A stretch of 32,637 bases of DNA from JBAYJM01 sp041665065 (GTDB taxonomy: Bacteria; Patescibacteriota; Patescibacteriia; 2-01-FULL-39-33), in the NCBI GenBank assembly GCA_041665065.1, contig JBAYJM010000014.1, positions 1 through 32,637 on the forward strand. The letters are read 5' to 3'. Position numbers and translations under genes: made by a program. Below are positions 15,242 through 21,912 of this stretch, piece after piece. Within the stretch, counting starts at the first letter, position 1; each line of letters begins with the position of its first letter. Under the pieces are notes generated by a model, which saw only the letters and a list, made by a program, of their open reading frames with translations, did no database searches and was not told where the DNA came from.

Positions 15242-15365
15242 AGCTTTTAAAAAAAATATCCCAAGGCAAGACCTAAGGAGTTAGTGTTTTTGCCTTTTCT
15301 CAACTGGTTAAAACAGTTGGGATTGTTCCGCCGTGGGCGGATGGGAAAGGTTATTAATTAGTTGT
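15242..15365 (-). promoter_or_regulatory. Structured rpsF leader, candidate S6:S18 autoregulatory RNA
   Basis: Three hairpins lie in a row on the minus strand. TCCGCC/GGCGGA has a 3-nt loop (15327-15341), CAACTG/CAGTTG has a 7-nt loop (15301-15319), and AAGGCAA/TTGCCTT (15263-15296) encloses a smaller CTAA/TTAG hairpin. The last is followed by GGGATA and eight T residues, like an attenuator, about 20 nt before the ATG. rpsF leaders in many bacteria bind the S6:S18 pair; whether the exact motif with its CCG bulge is present cannot be decided by eye. Confidence 0.5.
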
Positions 15366-15371
15366 GCTGTT

Positions 15372-15400
15372 ATATTAGCAGATTTTTTTGGGTGTGTCAA
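15372..15400 (-). promoter_or_regulatory. Strong sigma70-type promoter of the rpsF operon
   Basis: On the minus strand, TTGACA (15395-15400) and TAATAT (15372-15377) are 17 bp apart, with TGC before the -10 (extended -10). Transcription should start near 15365. Confidence 0.85.
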
Positions 15401-15402
15401 GA

Positions 15403-15431
15403 TTGAAATTTGAAAATAATTAATATATGAT
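15403..15431 (+). promoter_or_regulatory. Sigma70-type promoter for the Cys-rich gene at 15501
   Basis: TTGAAA (15403-15408) and TATGAT (15426-15431) are 17 bp apart. Its -35 box lies two bases from the -35 of the divergent rpsF promoter, so the two promoters are back to back. Confidence 0.65.
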
Positions 15432-15500
15432 TTTAGTGATGCGTAGTTCGGGGTGTTTGTAGGTATGGGGAGGCTGAAACTACATGCAAAGGAGTGGATT

Positions 15501-15890
15501 ATGGTTGTCATGGAAATTTATGGCATGCCCCTGACCGCGGCGGGTCAGATGCGAGAGAGAATTTATGAACTATTAGCGGGGGAATCATGTCCATTGATAA
15601 TCTGCGCCGTACTTTCAGACGCTAAAGATGGCCAGGGGAGAAGCAAGCCTTATCTGCGTATTACTGATGAGGATGAGTTTCGTCCCCAACGGTGGGCAGG
15701 AGGACTTCTTAAGAATTTGGGATTGGGAATTCTGCATGGTGTTACTGGCAGGTATTTCCCTCGTCAGGCATATGTTTGTCTCCACTGTGACACTGCTGGT
15801 CTTCATGACTGCAGCAACAACAAACAGATGCAAGACGAGCCCAAGTGTTTCTGTCCGCATTGTCGAGATTGGACAAAGCCGATATCGTGA
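15501..15890 (+). CDS. Cysteine-rich protein of unknown function, 129 residues
   Basis: An upstream GTG/ATG start is possible, but the ATG at 15501 has an AAAGGAG six bases before it and is chosen for that reason. The product begins MVVMEIYGMPLTAAGQMRE. A mixed alpha/beta middle follows (CPLIICAVLSDAK, PYLRITDEDEFRPQRW, GGLLKNLGLGILHG), and the end is Cys/His-rich: VCLHC, a later LHDC, then KCFCPHC. The two C-x2-C pairs are spaced like a zinc ribbon, so metal binding is likely but inferred. The gene is GC-richer than the core genes around it and has its own promoter and terminator, as an acquired single-gene cassette would. No family is recognised. Other frames in this stretch lack start signals. 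Confidence 0.65.
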   Translation: MVVMEIYGMPLTAAGQMRERIYELLAGESCPLIICAVLSDAKDGQGRSKPYLRITDEDEFRPQRWAGGLLKNLGLGILHGVTGRYFPRQAYVCLHCDTAGLHDCSNNKQMQDEPKCFCPHCRDWTKPIS

Positions 15891-15916
15891 ACATTGGAAT
15901 GCGATTGGTGTTTTTG

Positions 15917-15944
15917 GCGGTACCCACGTGGGTTCCGCTTTTTT
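15917..15944 (+). terminator. Terminator of the 15501 gene
   Basis: GCGG/CCGC outer and ACCC/GGGT inner pairs flank a 4-nt loop with one T-T mismatch (15917-15938), followed by TTTTTT. Confidence 0.9.
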
Positions 15945-15951
15945 AATAATT

Positions 15952-15994
15952 AAAAAACCACCCCATTTCATGTGTAAACACGATTTGGGATGGT
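15952..15994 (-). terminator. Terminator of the UbiA-fusion gene (minus strand)
   Basis: On the minus strand ACCATCCCA (plus 15986-15994) pairs with TGGGGTGGT (plus 15958-15966), with one G-T wobble and an inner GTG/CAC pairing. A run of six T follows. It faces the plus-strand terminator at 15917-15944, so the two convergent genes are each closed by a separate signal. Confidence 0.85.
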
Positions 15995-16021
15995 AGGTAT
16001 TGTGTTGTATTTCGTTTCTCC

Positions 16022-17485
16022 TTAGGTTAGAAGTAAGATGAGTAGTAGAGCTTTTATCATCCACCTCATTGATCCCATTGCCCTATGAAAGGACTCTGGA
16101 CTCATGAAATTCATCGCTAATTGCCAAGTTATAATAGGAAAGAAGATCAGTAAAAGCAGTGACCATTTTCCTATTAACATACCCATTAATATAATTGGCA
16201 AGCTCGCTGGGTAAGATAGCGACACTGCTACCATTATTGCATAGGTGTGGTTTTTGCGTGTCGCAATCGTCTCCTTATATCCCTTGTCTGTTTTCCTATC
16301 CTCGATGTCCTTGAAAATTTCGTTGATGAGAATTAAGTACACAAGGGTAATGAAAACTAACAGGCCTCGAAATTCAAGTTCACCTTTGAAAATCATCCCG
16401 CAGAGCACTGGTGCCCCAGAGCATAGGGCGACGACCATGTTTTGAATCACGACCCGTCGTCGCAGGGAAGAGTATAGGTCTCCTATGATCAAAATTACAA
16501 AACAGAAGATTGTTACGGGAAGACTGAACCAGGCAAGCGATCCTAGCGATAAAACACTTGCCAGTCCTAGCCACCAGTGATACTTCAATACTTCCGCAGG
16601 ATAATCGCTAGCAAGTACCTTTCCTTTTTTGCGGTCATTCTCTCTGTCCACATAGTCATTGAAGACCATAATGGATGTTGTGCCAATTGCAAACGAAAGA
16701 GATGTTAGTAGGCAGGCCATGGTCATGGCTTCATCGCAAAAACGAAACCCTAAGAAAGAAACAAGGCACGCGTAAATTCCGGTAGTAGGCCGCCCGATAT
16801 TCCAAAGAGTGCCAAAAGTCACACCCTTTATTGCAAACTTTCCAAGCTCCTTGCGCGTTTTCCTTTCCAGAATCTTGTATATACGGGAGTGCTCTTTCAG
16901 TTTCCTAAAGAAGTCGCTCTCCAGGAATTCATGAGCCTCTTGCGCGAATTTTCTGGCTCGATTCCCATTATAGGCGAGAAAACAATTGGTGTTTCCCGCC
17001 ATGTGATCAAGTCTCAGATCAAGTAGGTCATCAATGATCTGAAGCGACCGACCAAATGTTGAGATTTTCTCATCAGAGTACTTTCTCATCCACTGCGAAT
17101 TGATCACGCGGCGATAGAAGAGTAGGGCGACACTGCCTCGTTCAAGACCATCAGTGGACAAGGCATGTCCTAGGTCTTTGTTAAACAGTTTCATCGCCAT
17201 TTGTCGCGCTTCACCTTGCACAAGAAGTCTGCGCAGGAGCGTTTTGAAGTTGCGTCCTTTGTAGCTTCCCCATGCCCAGTCTGTGTCATAGTCATACACG
17301 GCAGAAAGTAAGGCACAGGCCATTGCGCTGCGGAGTTGTTCAACTACTCCATCTGTAAATGCCAAGAATGACAGATACAGATTGATTGATTTTCTCCACA
17401 AGCGTATACGTTCGGAAAACCAGATTCCTTTGAGTCCCCACAACACATGGAGAGCCCAAAGCACTATTTGTAAATGTGCTATCAT
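16022..17485 (-). CDS. Fusion: prenyl-synthase-like domain + UbiA prenyltransferase
   Basis: The C-terminal half (about residues 220-487) is a UbiA-family membrane prenyltransferase. It starts IGRPTTGIYACLVSFLGF and carries the first Asp motif NDYVDRENDRKKG (Asn276-Asp284) and the second, DIEDRKTD (Asp393-Asp400), spread over about eight hydrophobic helices. The N-terminal half (about 1-215) is helical and resembles a class I isoprenoid synthase. It has GRSLQIIDDLLDLRLD (Asp152, 153, 156, 160), like the second Asp-rich motif of polyprenyl diphosphate synthases, and a candidate first motif YDYDTD (65-69). One polypeptide might therefore bind or make a prenyl diphosphate and transfer it. The substrate is unknown. 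A strong SD (TAGGAGGG), a higher GC content and its own promoter and terminator suggest acquisition. The UbiA half is secure; the N-terminal call is a motif-level inference. Confidence 0.82.
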   Translation of the reverse strand: MIAHLQIVLWALHVLWGLKGIWFSERIRLWRKSINLYLSFLAFTDGVVEQLRSAMACALLSAVYDYDTDWAWGSYKGRNFKTLLRRLLVQGEARQMAMKLFNKDLGHALSTDGLERGSVALLFYRRVINSQWMRKYSDEKISTFGRSLQIIDDLLDLRLDHMAGNTNCFLAYNGNRARKFAQEAHEFLESDFFRKLKEHSRIYKILERKTRKELGKFAIKGVTFGTLWNIGRPTTGIYACLVSFLGFRFCDEAMTMACLLTSLSFAIGTTSIMVFNDYVDRENDRKKGKVLASDYPAEVLKYHWWLGLASVLSLGSLAWFSLPVTIFCFVILIIGDLYSSLRRRVVIQNMVVALCSGAPVLCGMIFKGELEFRGLLVFITLVYLILINEIFKDIEDRKTDKGYKETIATRKNHTYAIMVAVSLSYPASLPIILMGMLIGKWSLLLLIFFPIITWQLAMNFMSPESFHRAMGSMRWMIKALLLILLLT

Positions 17486-17516
17486 GAGCGTGCCCTCCTA
17501 TGTTTTGCTCGTTTTT

Positions 17517-17546
17517 ATATTATCATAAATAAATTAAGCTAATCAA
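17517..17546 (-). promoter_or_regulatory. Promoter of the UbiA-fusion gene
   Basis: On the minus strand TTGATT (17541-17546) and TAATAT (17517-17522) are 18 bp apart, with TGA before the -10. The SD (TAGGAGGG) follows downstream, about eight bases before the ATG. Confidence 0.65.
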
Positions 17547-17561
17547 TTAACTAATTTTTTA

Positions 17562-17570
17562 TGTTATAAT
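17562..17570 (+). promoter_or_regulatory. Extended -10 promoter of the 17577 gene, probably leaderless
   Basis: TGT-TATAAT occupies 17562-17570. No good -35 is visible. The expected start of transcription falls at or next to the ATG at 17577, so the mRNA is probably leaderless. Confidence 0.55.
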
Positions 17571-17576
17571 TAATTT

Positions 17577-18686
17577 ATGGAAAAATATATATTCATATTG
17601 GGTAAAAATTCCGAATTATCACTAGCGGAGATACAAACAGTATTTTCTGACTTAAAATTGCTCAGTCAAGCTAAGGAATATGCCGTTTTTGAAGGTCAAA
17701 ATTTGGACTACCAAAAGGCCCAGGATAGGCTGGGAGGCACTATTAAAGTGGGAGTAGTCATTGACACCGCTATTAACGAAAAACGGCTCCTAGATGAGAT
17801 TTTGGCTCGTAAAAGCCCTTCTGGAAAGGTCAAATTTGGCTTCAGTTGGCACTCTGTTGCCCCTGACAAAAAATTAGGCCTAAAAATCAAAACTGGCTTA
17901 AAACGCCAAAATATTTCATCACGGTATGTTGAAAGCAAAGATCCGCAGTTGTCATCCGTTATTGTTTCAAAAGAAAAATGCTTGGATTTTTTAATTATGC
18001 CGGAAATGGTGGGCGTTACTTGCGCGGTGCAGGATTTTAAGGATTATGGCGAAAGGGATTTTGGCAGGCCAAAGAGCGATGCGTTGTCAGGAATGATTCC
18101 TCCGAAGCTCGCCAAAATGATGATTAATTTATCTAAAACTCCATTTGGCGAGGTGTTGCTTGATCCATATTGTGGATCAGGAACGATTCTTTCAGAGGCG
18201 ATTGCCTTGGGCTACAAAAAAATTATCGGCTGCGATATTTCAAATAAGGCAGTTGATGATAGCGGAAAAAACGCGGAGTGGCTCCTTGAACAGTTGGGCA
18301 TAAAAAAAATCGACTTAGAAATATTTTCCTGTGATGCGACAAAAATTTCACAAAAGATAGAACCAAAATCAATTTTTTCAATTGTTGCCGAGCCATATTT
18401 GGGCAAGCCGATCAAGGGCTGGGAAAGTGAAAATGAAATTCGTAAAATTGTTTTTGAATTGGAGTATTTATATCTGGCAAGTTTTAAGGAATTTAAAAAG
18501 ATTTTGAAAAAAGGCGGTCGTGTCGTCATGGTGATTCCGCAATGGCACATCAATAGTAAAACCTATACCATGAAAATCGCCAAAGGTATTACTGACTTGG
18601 GATACAAGCGGATTGATGATGGCAGTTTGATTTATAAAAGAGAGGGGCAGAAAGTTTGGCGCGAAATAGCTATTTATGAATTATAA
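17577..18686 (+). CDS. Trm11/TrmG10-like RNA methyltransferase with N-terminal THUMP-like region
   Basis: The C-terminal half is a class I methyltransferase of the UPF0020/Trm11 type. It has GRPKSDALSGMIPPKLAKMM, motif I LLDPYCGSGTILSEA (194-208), motif II IIGCDIS (217-222) and, in place of the catalytic (N/D)PPY, AEPYLGKP (271-278). The first 150 residues look like the THUMP-like RNA-binding region of this group. Related archaeal and eukaryotic enzymes make m2G or m2,2G at position 10 of tRNA, which is the best guess here. Because the NPPY proline pair is replaced by EPY, the substrate stays uncertain. It overlaps capA by 11 bp at its 3' end and is likely co-transcribed with it. Confidence 0.82.
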   Translation: MEKYIFILGKNSELSLAEIQTVFSDLKLLSQAKEYAVFEGQNLDYQKAQDRLGGTIKVGVVIDTAINEKRLLDEILARKSPSGKVKFGFSWHSVAPDKKLGLKIKTGLKRQNISSRYVESKDPQLSSVIVSKEKCLDFLIMPEMVGVTCAVQDFKDYGERDFGRPKSDALSGMIPPKLAKMMINLSKTPFGEVLLDPYCGSGTILSEAIALGYKKIIGCDISNKAVDDSGKNAEWLLEQLGIKKIDLEIFSCDATKISQKIEPKSIFSIVAEPYLGKPIKGWESENEIRKIVFELEYLYLASFKEFKKILKKGGRVVMVIPQWHINSKTYTMKIAKGITDLGYKRIDDGSLIYKREGQKVWREIAIYEL

Positions 18687-19773
18687 AAAGCTAACAATAT
18701 ATCTGATTATAATAATTGCTTTGGCATTTGTTTTGTTTTTTTTGTTTGTAAAAAATGTTCAAGCACCGAAATATATTGAAGCGGTCGTAAAAGGGGAGAC
18801 GGTTCAATTGCCGATTGAAAATAATTTGCAGACTACATCCACAGAAAGAATATTACCAAAAGAAACGGCAATTATTTTTGGTGGAGACGTGATGCTGTCG
18901 CGCGTTGTCGGACAAAAGATGGTTAAGTACAATGATTTCACTTGGCCATTTAAAAAAGTGGCTGATGTTTTAAAGAATGCCAATTATTCTGTTGTAAATT
19001 TGGAATCACCCTTGACTTATAGTAAAAGTTATTTAGTTCAGACCGGATCTTTCAGTTTTAATGCTGATCCAAAATCAACGCAAGGATTAAAATTAGCGGG
19101 GATAGATTTGGTTAGCCTTGCTAATAATCATTTTGGCAATCAAGGTAAGAAAGGAATGACTGATACTTTTAAAATTTTAACCGATGCTGGAATAAAATAT
19201 GCCGGAGCGGGAAATAATTTGAGTCAAGCGCACGATTTTAAAAAACAAAATATAAATGGAATGGATTTTTGCTTTTTGGCTTATGCTTATCCTGATGATT
19301 TATACATTGCCGGGAGTTCAACGCCGGGAATGGCGAGTATGAATTTGACCATGATGAAAAATGATGTTTCAAAAGCTAAAAAATCTTGTGATAAGGTGAT
19401 TGTCATGATGCATTCAGGAATTGAGTATGTAAATAAGCCAAACGCCCAACAGAAAAATTTTGCTCACATCGCCATAGATAGCGGAGCGGATATGGTAGTC
19501 GGCCATCATCCGCATTGGGTACAAATTACAGAAATTTACAAAGGCAAAGCGATTATTTATTCTTTGGGAAATTTAGTTTTTGATCAGATGTGGTCAAAAG
19601 AAACGGCTCAAGGCGCTTTGGCTAAGGCATATTTTAAAGATGATGTTTTGGAAAAAATTGAAATTATTCCGATTGAAATAAAAGATTATGGCCAGGCGGT
19701 TTTGGCGACGGGAACAGTAGCGCAGGAAATTTTAAAACGGATGGAGTTAAATTCTGGCACGATTAACTTTTAG
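18676..19773 (+). CDS. CapA-family metallophosphatase-like protein, membrane anchored
   Basis: An N-terminal hydrophobic anchor (about residues 5-25) is followed by a CapA/PgsA-type domain. Its motifs are IFGGDVMLSR, VVNLESPLT, SLANNHFGNQGKKGM, MMHSGIEY and DMVVGHHPHWVQ, then YSLGNLVFDQ. The His, Asp and Asn residues match the metal-binding set of the calcineurin-like fold. In Bacillus this family takes part in making or anchoring poly-gamma-glutamate capsules. No capB or capC gene is near, so here it is better seen as a stand-alone surface enzyme of unknown substrate. Its start overlaps the preceding methyltransferase gene by 11 bp, and a terminator follows at 19793-19820. Confidence 0.9.
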   Translation: MNYKKLTIYLIIIIALAFVLFFLFVKNVQAPKYIEAVVKGETVQLPIENNLQTTSTERILPKETAIIFGGDVMLSRVVGQKMVKYNDFTWPFKKVADVLKNANYSVVNLESPLTYSKSYLVQTGSFSFNADPKSTQGLKLAGIDLVSLANNHFGNQGKKGMTDTFKILTDAGIKYAGAGNNLSQAHDFKKQNINGMDFCFLAYAYPDDLYIAGSSTPGMASMNLTMMKNDVSKAKKSCDKVIVMMHSGIEYVNKPNAQQKNFAHIAIDSGADMVVGHHPHWVQITEIYKGKAIIYSLGNLVFDQMWSKETAQGALAKAYFKDDVLEKIEIIPIEIKDYGQAVLATGTVAQEILKRMELNSGTINF

Positions 19774-19792
19774 ATTCTATAATTTTTTCAAT

Positions 19793-19820
19793 AAAAAAAT
19801 CCGCTTAACGCGGTTTTTTA
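19793..19820. terminator. Bidirectional terminator between capA and the small minus-strand gene
   Basis: CCGC (19801-19804) pairs with GCGG (19810-19813) across a 5-nt loop. A run of A precedes it and a run of T follows, so it can stop both the plus-strand capA transcript and the minus-strand transcript of the gene ending at 19834. Confidence 0.85.
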
Positions 19821-19833
19821 TAATTAAGAGCTT

Positions 19834-20001
19834 TTATAATCCTCTGGCGGTCTGAAAAAAGGTATTAAAGAAATCGGCAATAAATGGTGCTACAAATAGT
19901 ACTATTGGCTGGACAAATAATTCCCAAGCTCCAATAACAGCAATAATGGTTAATATTACTATGGTGTAGAGAATTATTTTTAATTTATTATCATCTGACA
20001 T
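19834..20001 (-). CDS. Small single-pass membrane protein, 55 residues
   Basis: The sequence begins MSDDNKLKIILYTIVILTII, with a membrane helix at about residues 8-26. A second hydrophobic stretch (PIVLFVAPFIADFFNTFF) could be another helix, and it ends QTARGL. The reading frame fills the gap between capA and the repeat region, and the shared terminator at 19793-19820 fits its 3' end. There is no SD sequence, as in the core genes. No family is recognised, and such small membrane proteins are common in reduced genomes. Confidence rests on the polar start, the well-formed helix and the terminator. Confidence 0.55.
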   Translation of the reverse strand: MSDDNKLKIILYTIVILTIIAVIGAWELFVQPIVLFVAPFIADFFNTFFQTARGL

Positions 20002-20042
20002 ATAAATTTATTATAACACAAAAACTCCTTTTTATTAAATAG

Positions 20043-20098
20043 CCCTGGATCCTGGCATGTGCCAGGATGACAACAAGTGGTATCGGATGACAATGACA
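20043..20098. repeat. REP-like palindromic element in the intergenic region before ychF
   Basis: ATCCTGGCA (20049-20057) and TGCCAGGAT (20060-20068) form a 9-bp inverted repeat with a 2-nt centre, followed by GACAACAAG. A second partial copy, CGGATGACAATGACA, lies at about 20084-20098. The arms and flank match the element inside ftsK at 10479-10506. Confidence 0.65.
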
Positions 20099-20112
20099 GG
20101 AATACCAGCTTA

Positions 20113-21162
20113 TTAATTACTGAACCGAAAATGCACGACATCGCCATCTTGGACTATGTAGTCTTTGCCCTCTAATCTGACCAAGCCTTTTTCTTTGGCT
20201 TTGGTTTCACCGCCGATCTCTACCAAGTCTTTCCAATTAATTATTTCTGCCCGAATAAAGCCTTTTTCAAAATCAGTGTGGATGACGCCGGCGGCTTGAG
20301 GCGCTTTTGAGCCGGCTTTGACTGTCCAGGCCTTGCTTTCCATCTCACCGCTGGTAAAAAAGGTGATGAGTCCTAAAATCTCGTAAGATTTTTTTATCAA
20401 TTTATCCAGGCCGGAAGAATCGAGTTGCAATTCTTTTAAATATTCTTTTGCTTCTTCATCGGATAGCTCAGCCAATTCCGATTCTATCTTTGCTGATATG
20501 GGAATAAAGTCCGATTCTTGCATGATTTTATCTTCATCAACATTTAAGACATAAATCATTGGTTTGATTGTTAGAAGATTTAAAGACTTTACTAATAGCA
20601 TCTCCTCCGGATCAGTGATGATTTCACTGGCCATTTTTTCATTTTCTAAACCTGTTTTTAATTTTTCCAAAATCGGCTCCAATTCTTTTGCCTCCTTTTT
20701 GCCGGCTCTTACGTCTTTTTGATTTGAAGAAATTCTTTTTTCTAATGTTTCTAAATCGGCAAAAATCAATTCCATATCAATTGTTTCCTTGTCTGATTTG
20801 GCATCAACTTTCCCGGCTACGTGAATTACATTTTCATCACTAAAACCTCTGATCACTTGGACGATGGCATCCACCTCTCTTATGTTTGCCAAAAATTTAT
20901 TTCCCAAGCCCTCTCCTTTATGCGCATCTTTGACAATGCCGGCAATGTCGACGAATTCAATGGCAGTAGGAACAATCTTTGCCGAGTTTGAGACTTTAGA
21001 AAGTTTTTGGAGTCTTTCGTCGGGGACAGCAACAACACCAATATTTGGATCTATTGTGCAAAACGGATAATTAGAAGCATCAACCTGTTTTTTGGTTAAG
21101 GCTTTAAAAAGTGTTGATTTTCCGACATTTGGCAGGCCGACGATTCCGATTGAAAAACTCAT
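20113..21162 (-). CDS. ychF: Ribosome-associated ATPase YchF (Obg family)
   Basis: YchF/OLA1 proteins belong to the Obg GTPase family but prefer ATP and bind ribosomes. The sequence has P-loop GIVGLPNVGKST (about residues 6-17), YPFCTIDPN, VDIAGIVKDAHKGEGLGNKFL (the G3 region), and NVDE (a YchF-type G4 that lacks the usual NKxD). The C-terminal TGS domain is FFTSGEMESKAWTV, then AAGVIHTDFEKGFIRAE and YIVQDGDVVHFRF. A coiled-coil segment interrupts the G domain as usual. The length of 349 is slightly below that of the E. coli protein. It has its own promoter at 21205-21232 and is not in an operon. Confidence 0.98.
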   Translation of the reverse strand: MSFSIGIVGLPNVGKSTLFKALTKKQVDASNYPFCTIDPNIGVVAVPDERLQKLSKVSNSAKIVPTAIEFVDIAGIVKDAHKGEGLGNKFLANIREVDAIVQVIRGFSDENVIHVAGKVDAKSDKETIDMELIFADLETLEKRISSNQKDVRAGKKEAKELEPILEKLKTGLENEKMASEIITDPEEMLLVKSLNLLTIKPMIYVLNVDEDKIMQESDFIPISAKIESELAELSDEEAKEYLKELQLDSSGLDKLIKKSYEILGLITFFTSGEMESKAWTVKAGSKAPQAAGVIHTDFEKGFIRAEIINWKDLVEIGGETKAKEKGLVRLEGKDYIVQDGDVVHFRFSN

Positions 21163-21204
21163 AGTTATGGTTAGGTGATAATAAGATTGTTTTTATTCAC
21201 TTCA

Positions 21205-21232
21205 ATCATATCATAATTTTTCTATTTTTCAA
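21205..21232 (-). promoter_or_regulatory. Sigma70-type promoter of ychF
   Basis: On the minus strand TTGAAA (21227-21232) and TATGAT (21205-21210) are 16 bp apart, with TGA before the -10. Confidence 0.65.
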
Positions 21233-21280
21233 GGACCCCGCATTGTCAAAAGTCCGGAAATGCTTTAAAGTGAAATTTAT

Positions 21281-21838
21281 ATGACCGACCAAGAACGCGA
21301 ACAAAAATATCAAAATTTTTTACAAACAGAATTCACTGTTTTTGATTTGGAAACTTCCGGCCTTTATCCTGAAAGGGATGAGATTTTAGAAATCGCCGCC
21401 ATCAAAATCAAGGGCAGTGAAGAGGTTGGCCGATTTGAAAGGCTCATAAGGCCGTTAAAGCCGGTTCCGCCCGAGGCAGAAAAAATTCATGGACTCAATG
21501 AAATTTTTTTACTCGTTAATGGCGGTCGTTCTGCTGATGTGATTAATGATTTTTTACAGTTTGCCGGTGATTCCATTATCGTCGGACACAACATCAAGGA
21601 TTTTGACTGGCTTTTTTTGTTAGAGCATTGCAAAAAAAATTCCGTCAGTATTCCTCAAAATAAAATGATAGATACTTTAGAGCTATCGCGAAAGTTATTG
21701 GCGTTATCTTCTTATACTCTAATAAATGTTGCCAAGCATTTTGGCTTGGAACATATCAATGCCCATAGAGCCATGCCGGATGTGGAATTTAATACAAAGG
21801 TTTTTTTGAAATTGATGGATAAGTTGTTGAAGGAATAG
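21281..21838 (+). CDS. DnaQ-like 3'-5' exonuclease
   Basis: A stand-alone DEDDh exonuclease domain of 185 residues, related to the epsilon proofreading subunit of DNA polymerase III. ExoI is FDLETSG (Asp22, Glu24), ExoII is VGHNIKDFDW (His103, Asp109) and ExoIII is INAHRAMPDVEF (His162, Asp167), so all catalytic residues are present. It could proofread for PolC/DnaE or act in RNA or nucleotide turnover, and sequence alone does not decide this. A weak TTGTCA box lies at about 21244, but the spacing to a -10 is poor. A terminator follows at 21863. Its neighbours are unrelated. Confidence 0.92.
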   Translation: MTDQEREQKYQNFLQTEFTVFDLETSGLYPERDEILEIAAIKIKGSEEVGRFERLIRPLKPVPPEAEKIHGLNEIFLLVNGGRSADVINDFLQFAGDSIIVGHNIKDFDWLFLLEHCKKNSVSIPQNKMIDTLELSRKLLALSSYTLINVAKHFGLEHINAHRAMPDVEFNTKVFLKLMDKLLKE

Positions 21839-21862
21839 GTAGGTTTTAAATTAGGATTAAAA

Positions 21863-21893
21863 AACAGCCAATGTAATTTGGTTGTTTTTATTT
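21863..21893 (+). terminator. Terminator of the exonuclease gene
   Basis: AACAGCCAA (21863-21871) pairs with TTGGTTGTT (21878-21886), with one G-T wobble and a 6-nt loop. A TTTTATTT tail follows. It separates the gene from the convergent folD. Confidence 0.8.
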
Positions 21894-21912
21894 GACTCAT
21901 ATTATTTAAGCT

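Noticed and set aside
15615..16064. Overlapping frames on both strands in the Cys-rich gene region (15628-15996 plus, 15615-16064 minus)
   Set aside because: They cross the paired terminators at 15917-15994, lack start signals and give unnatural amino-acid composition. The 15501 frame has a promoter, SD and terminator that agree with it.
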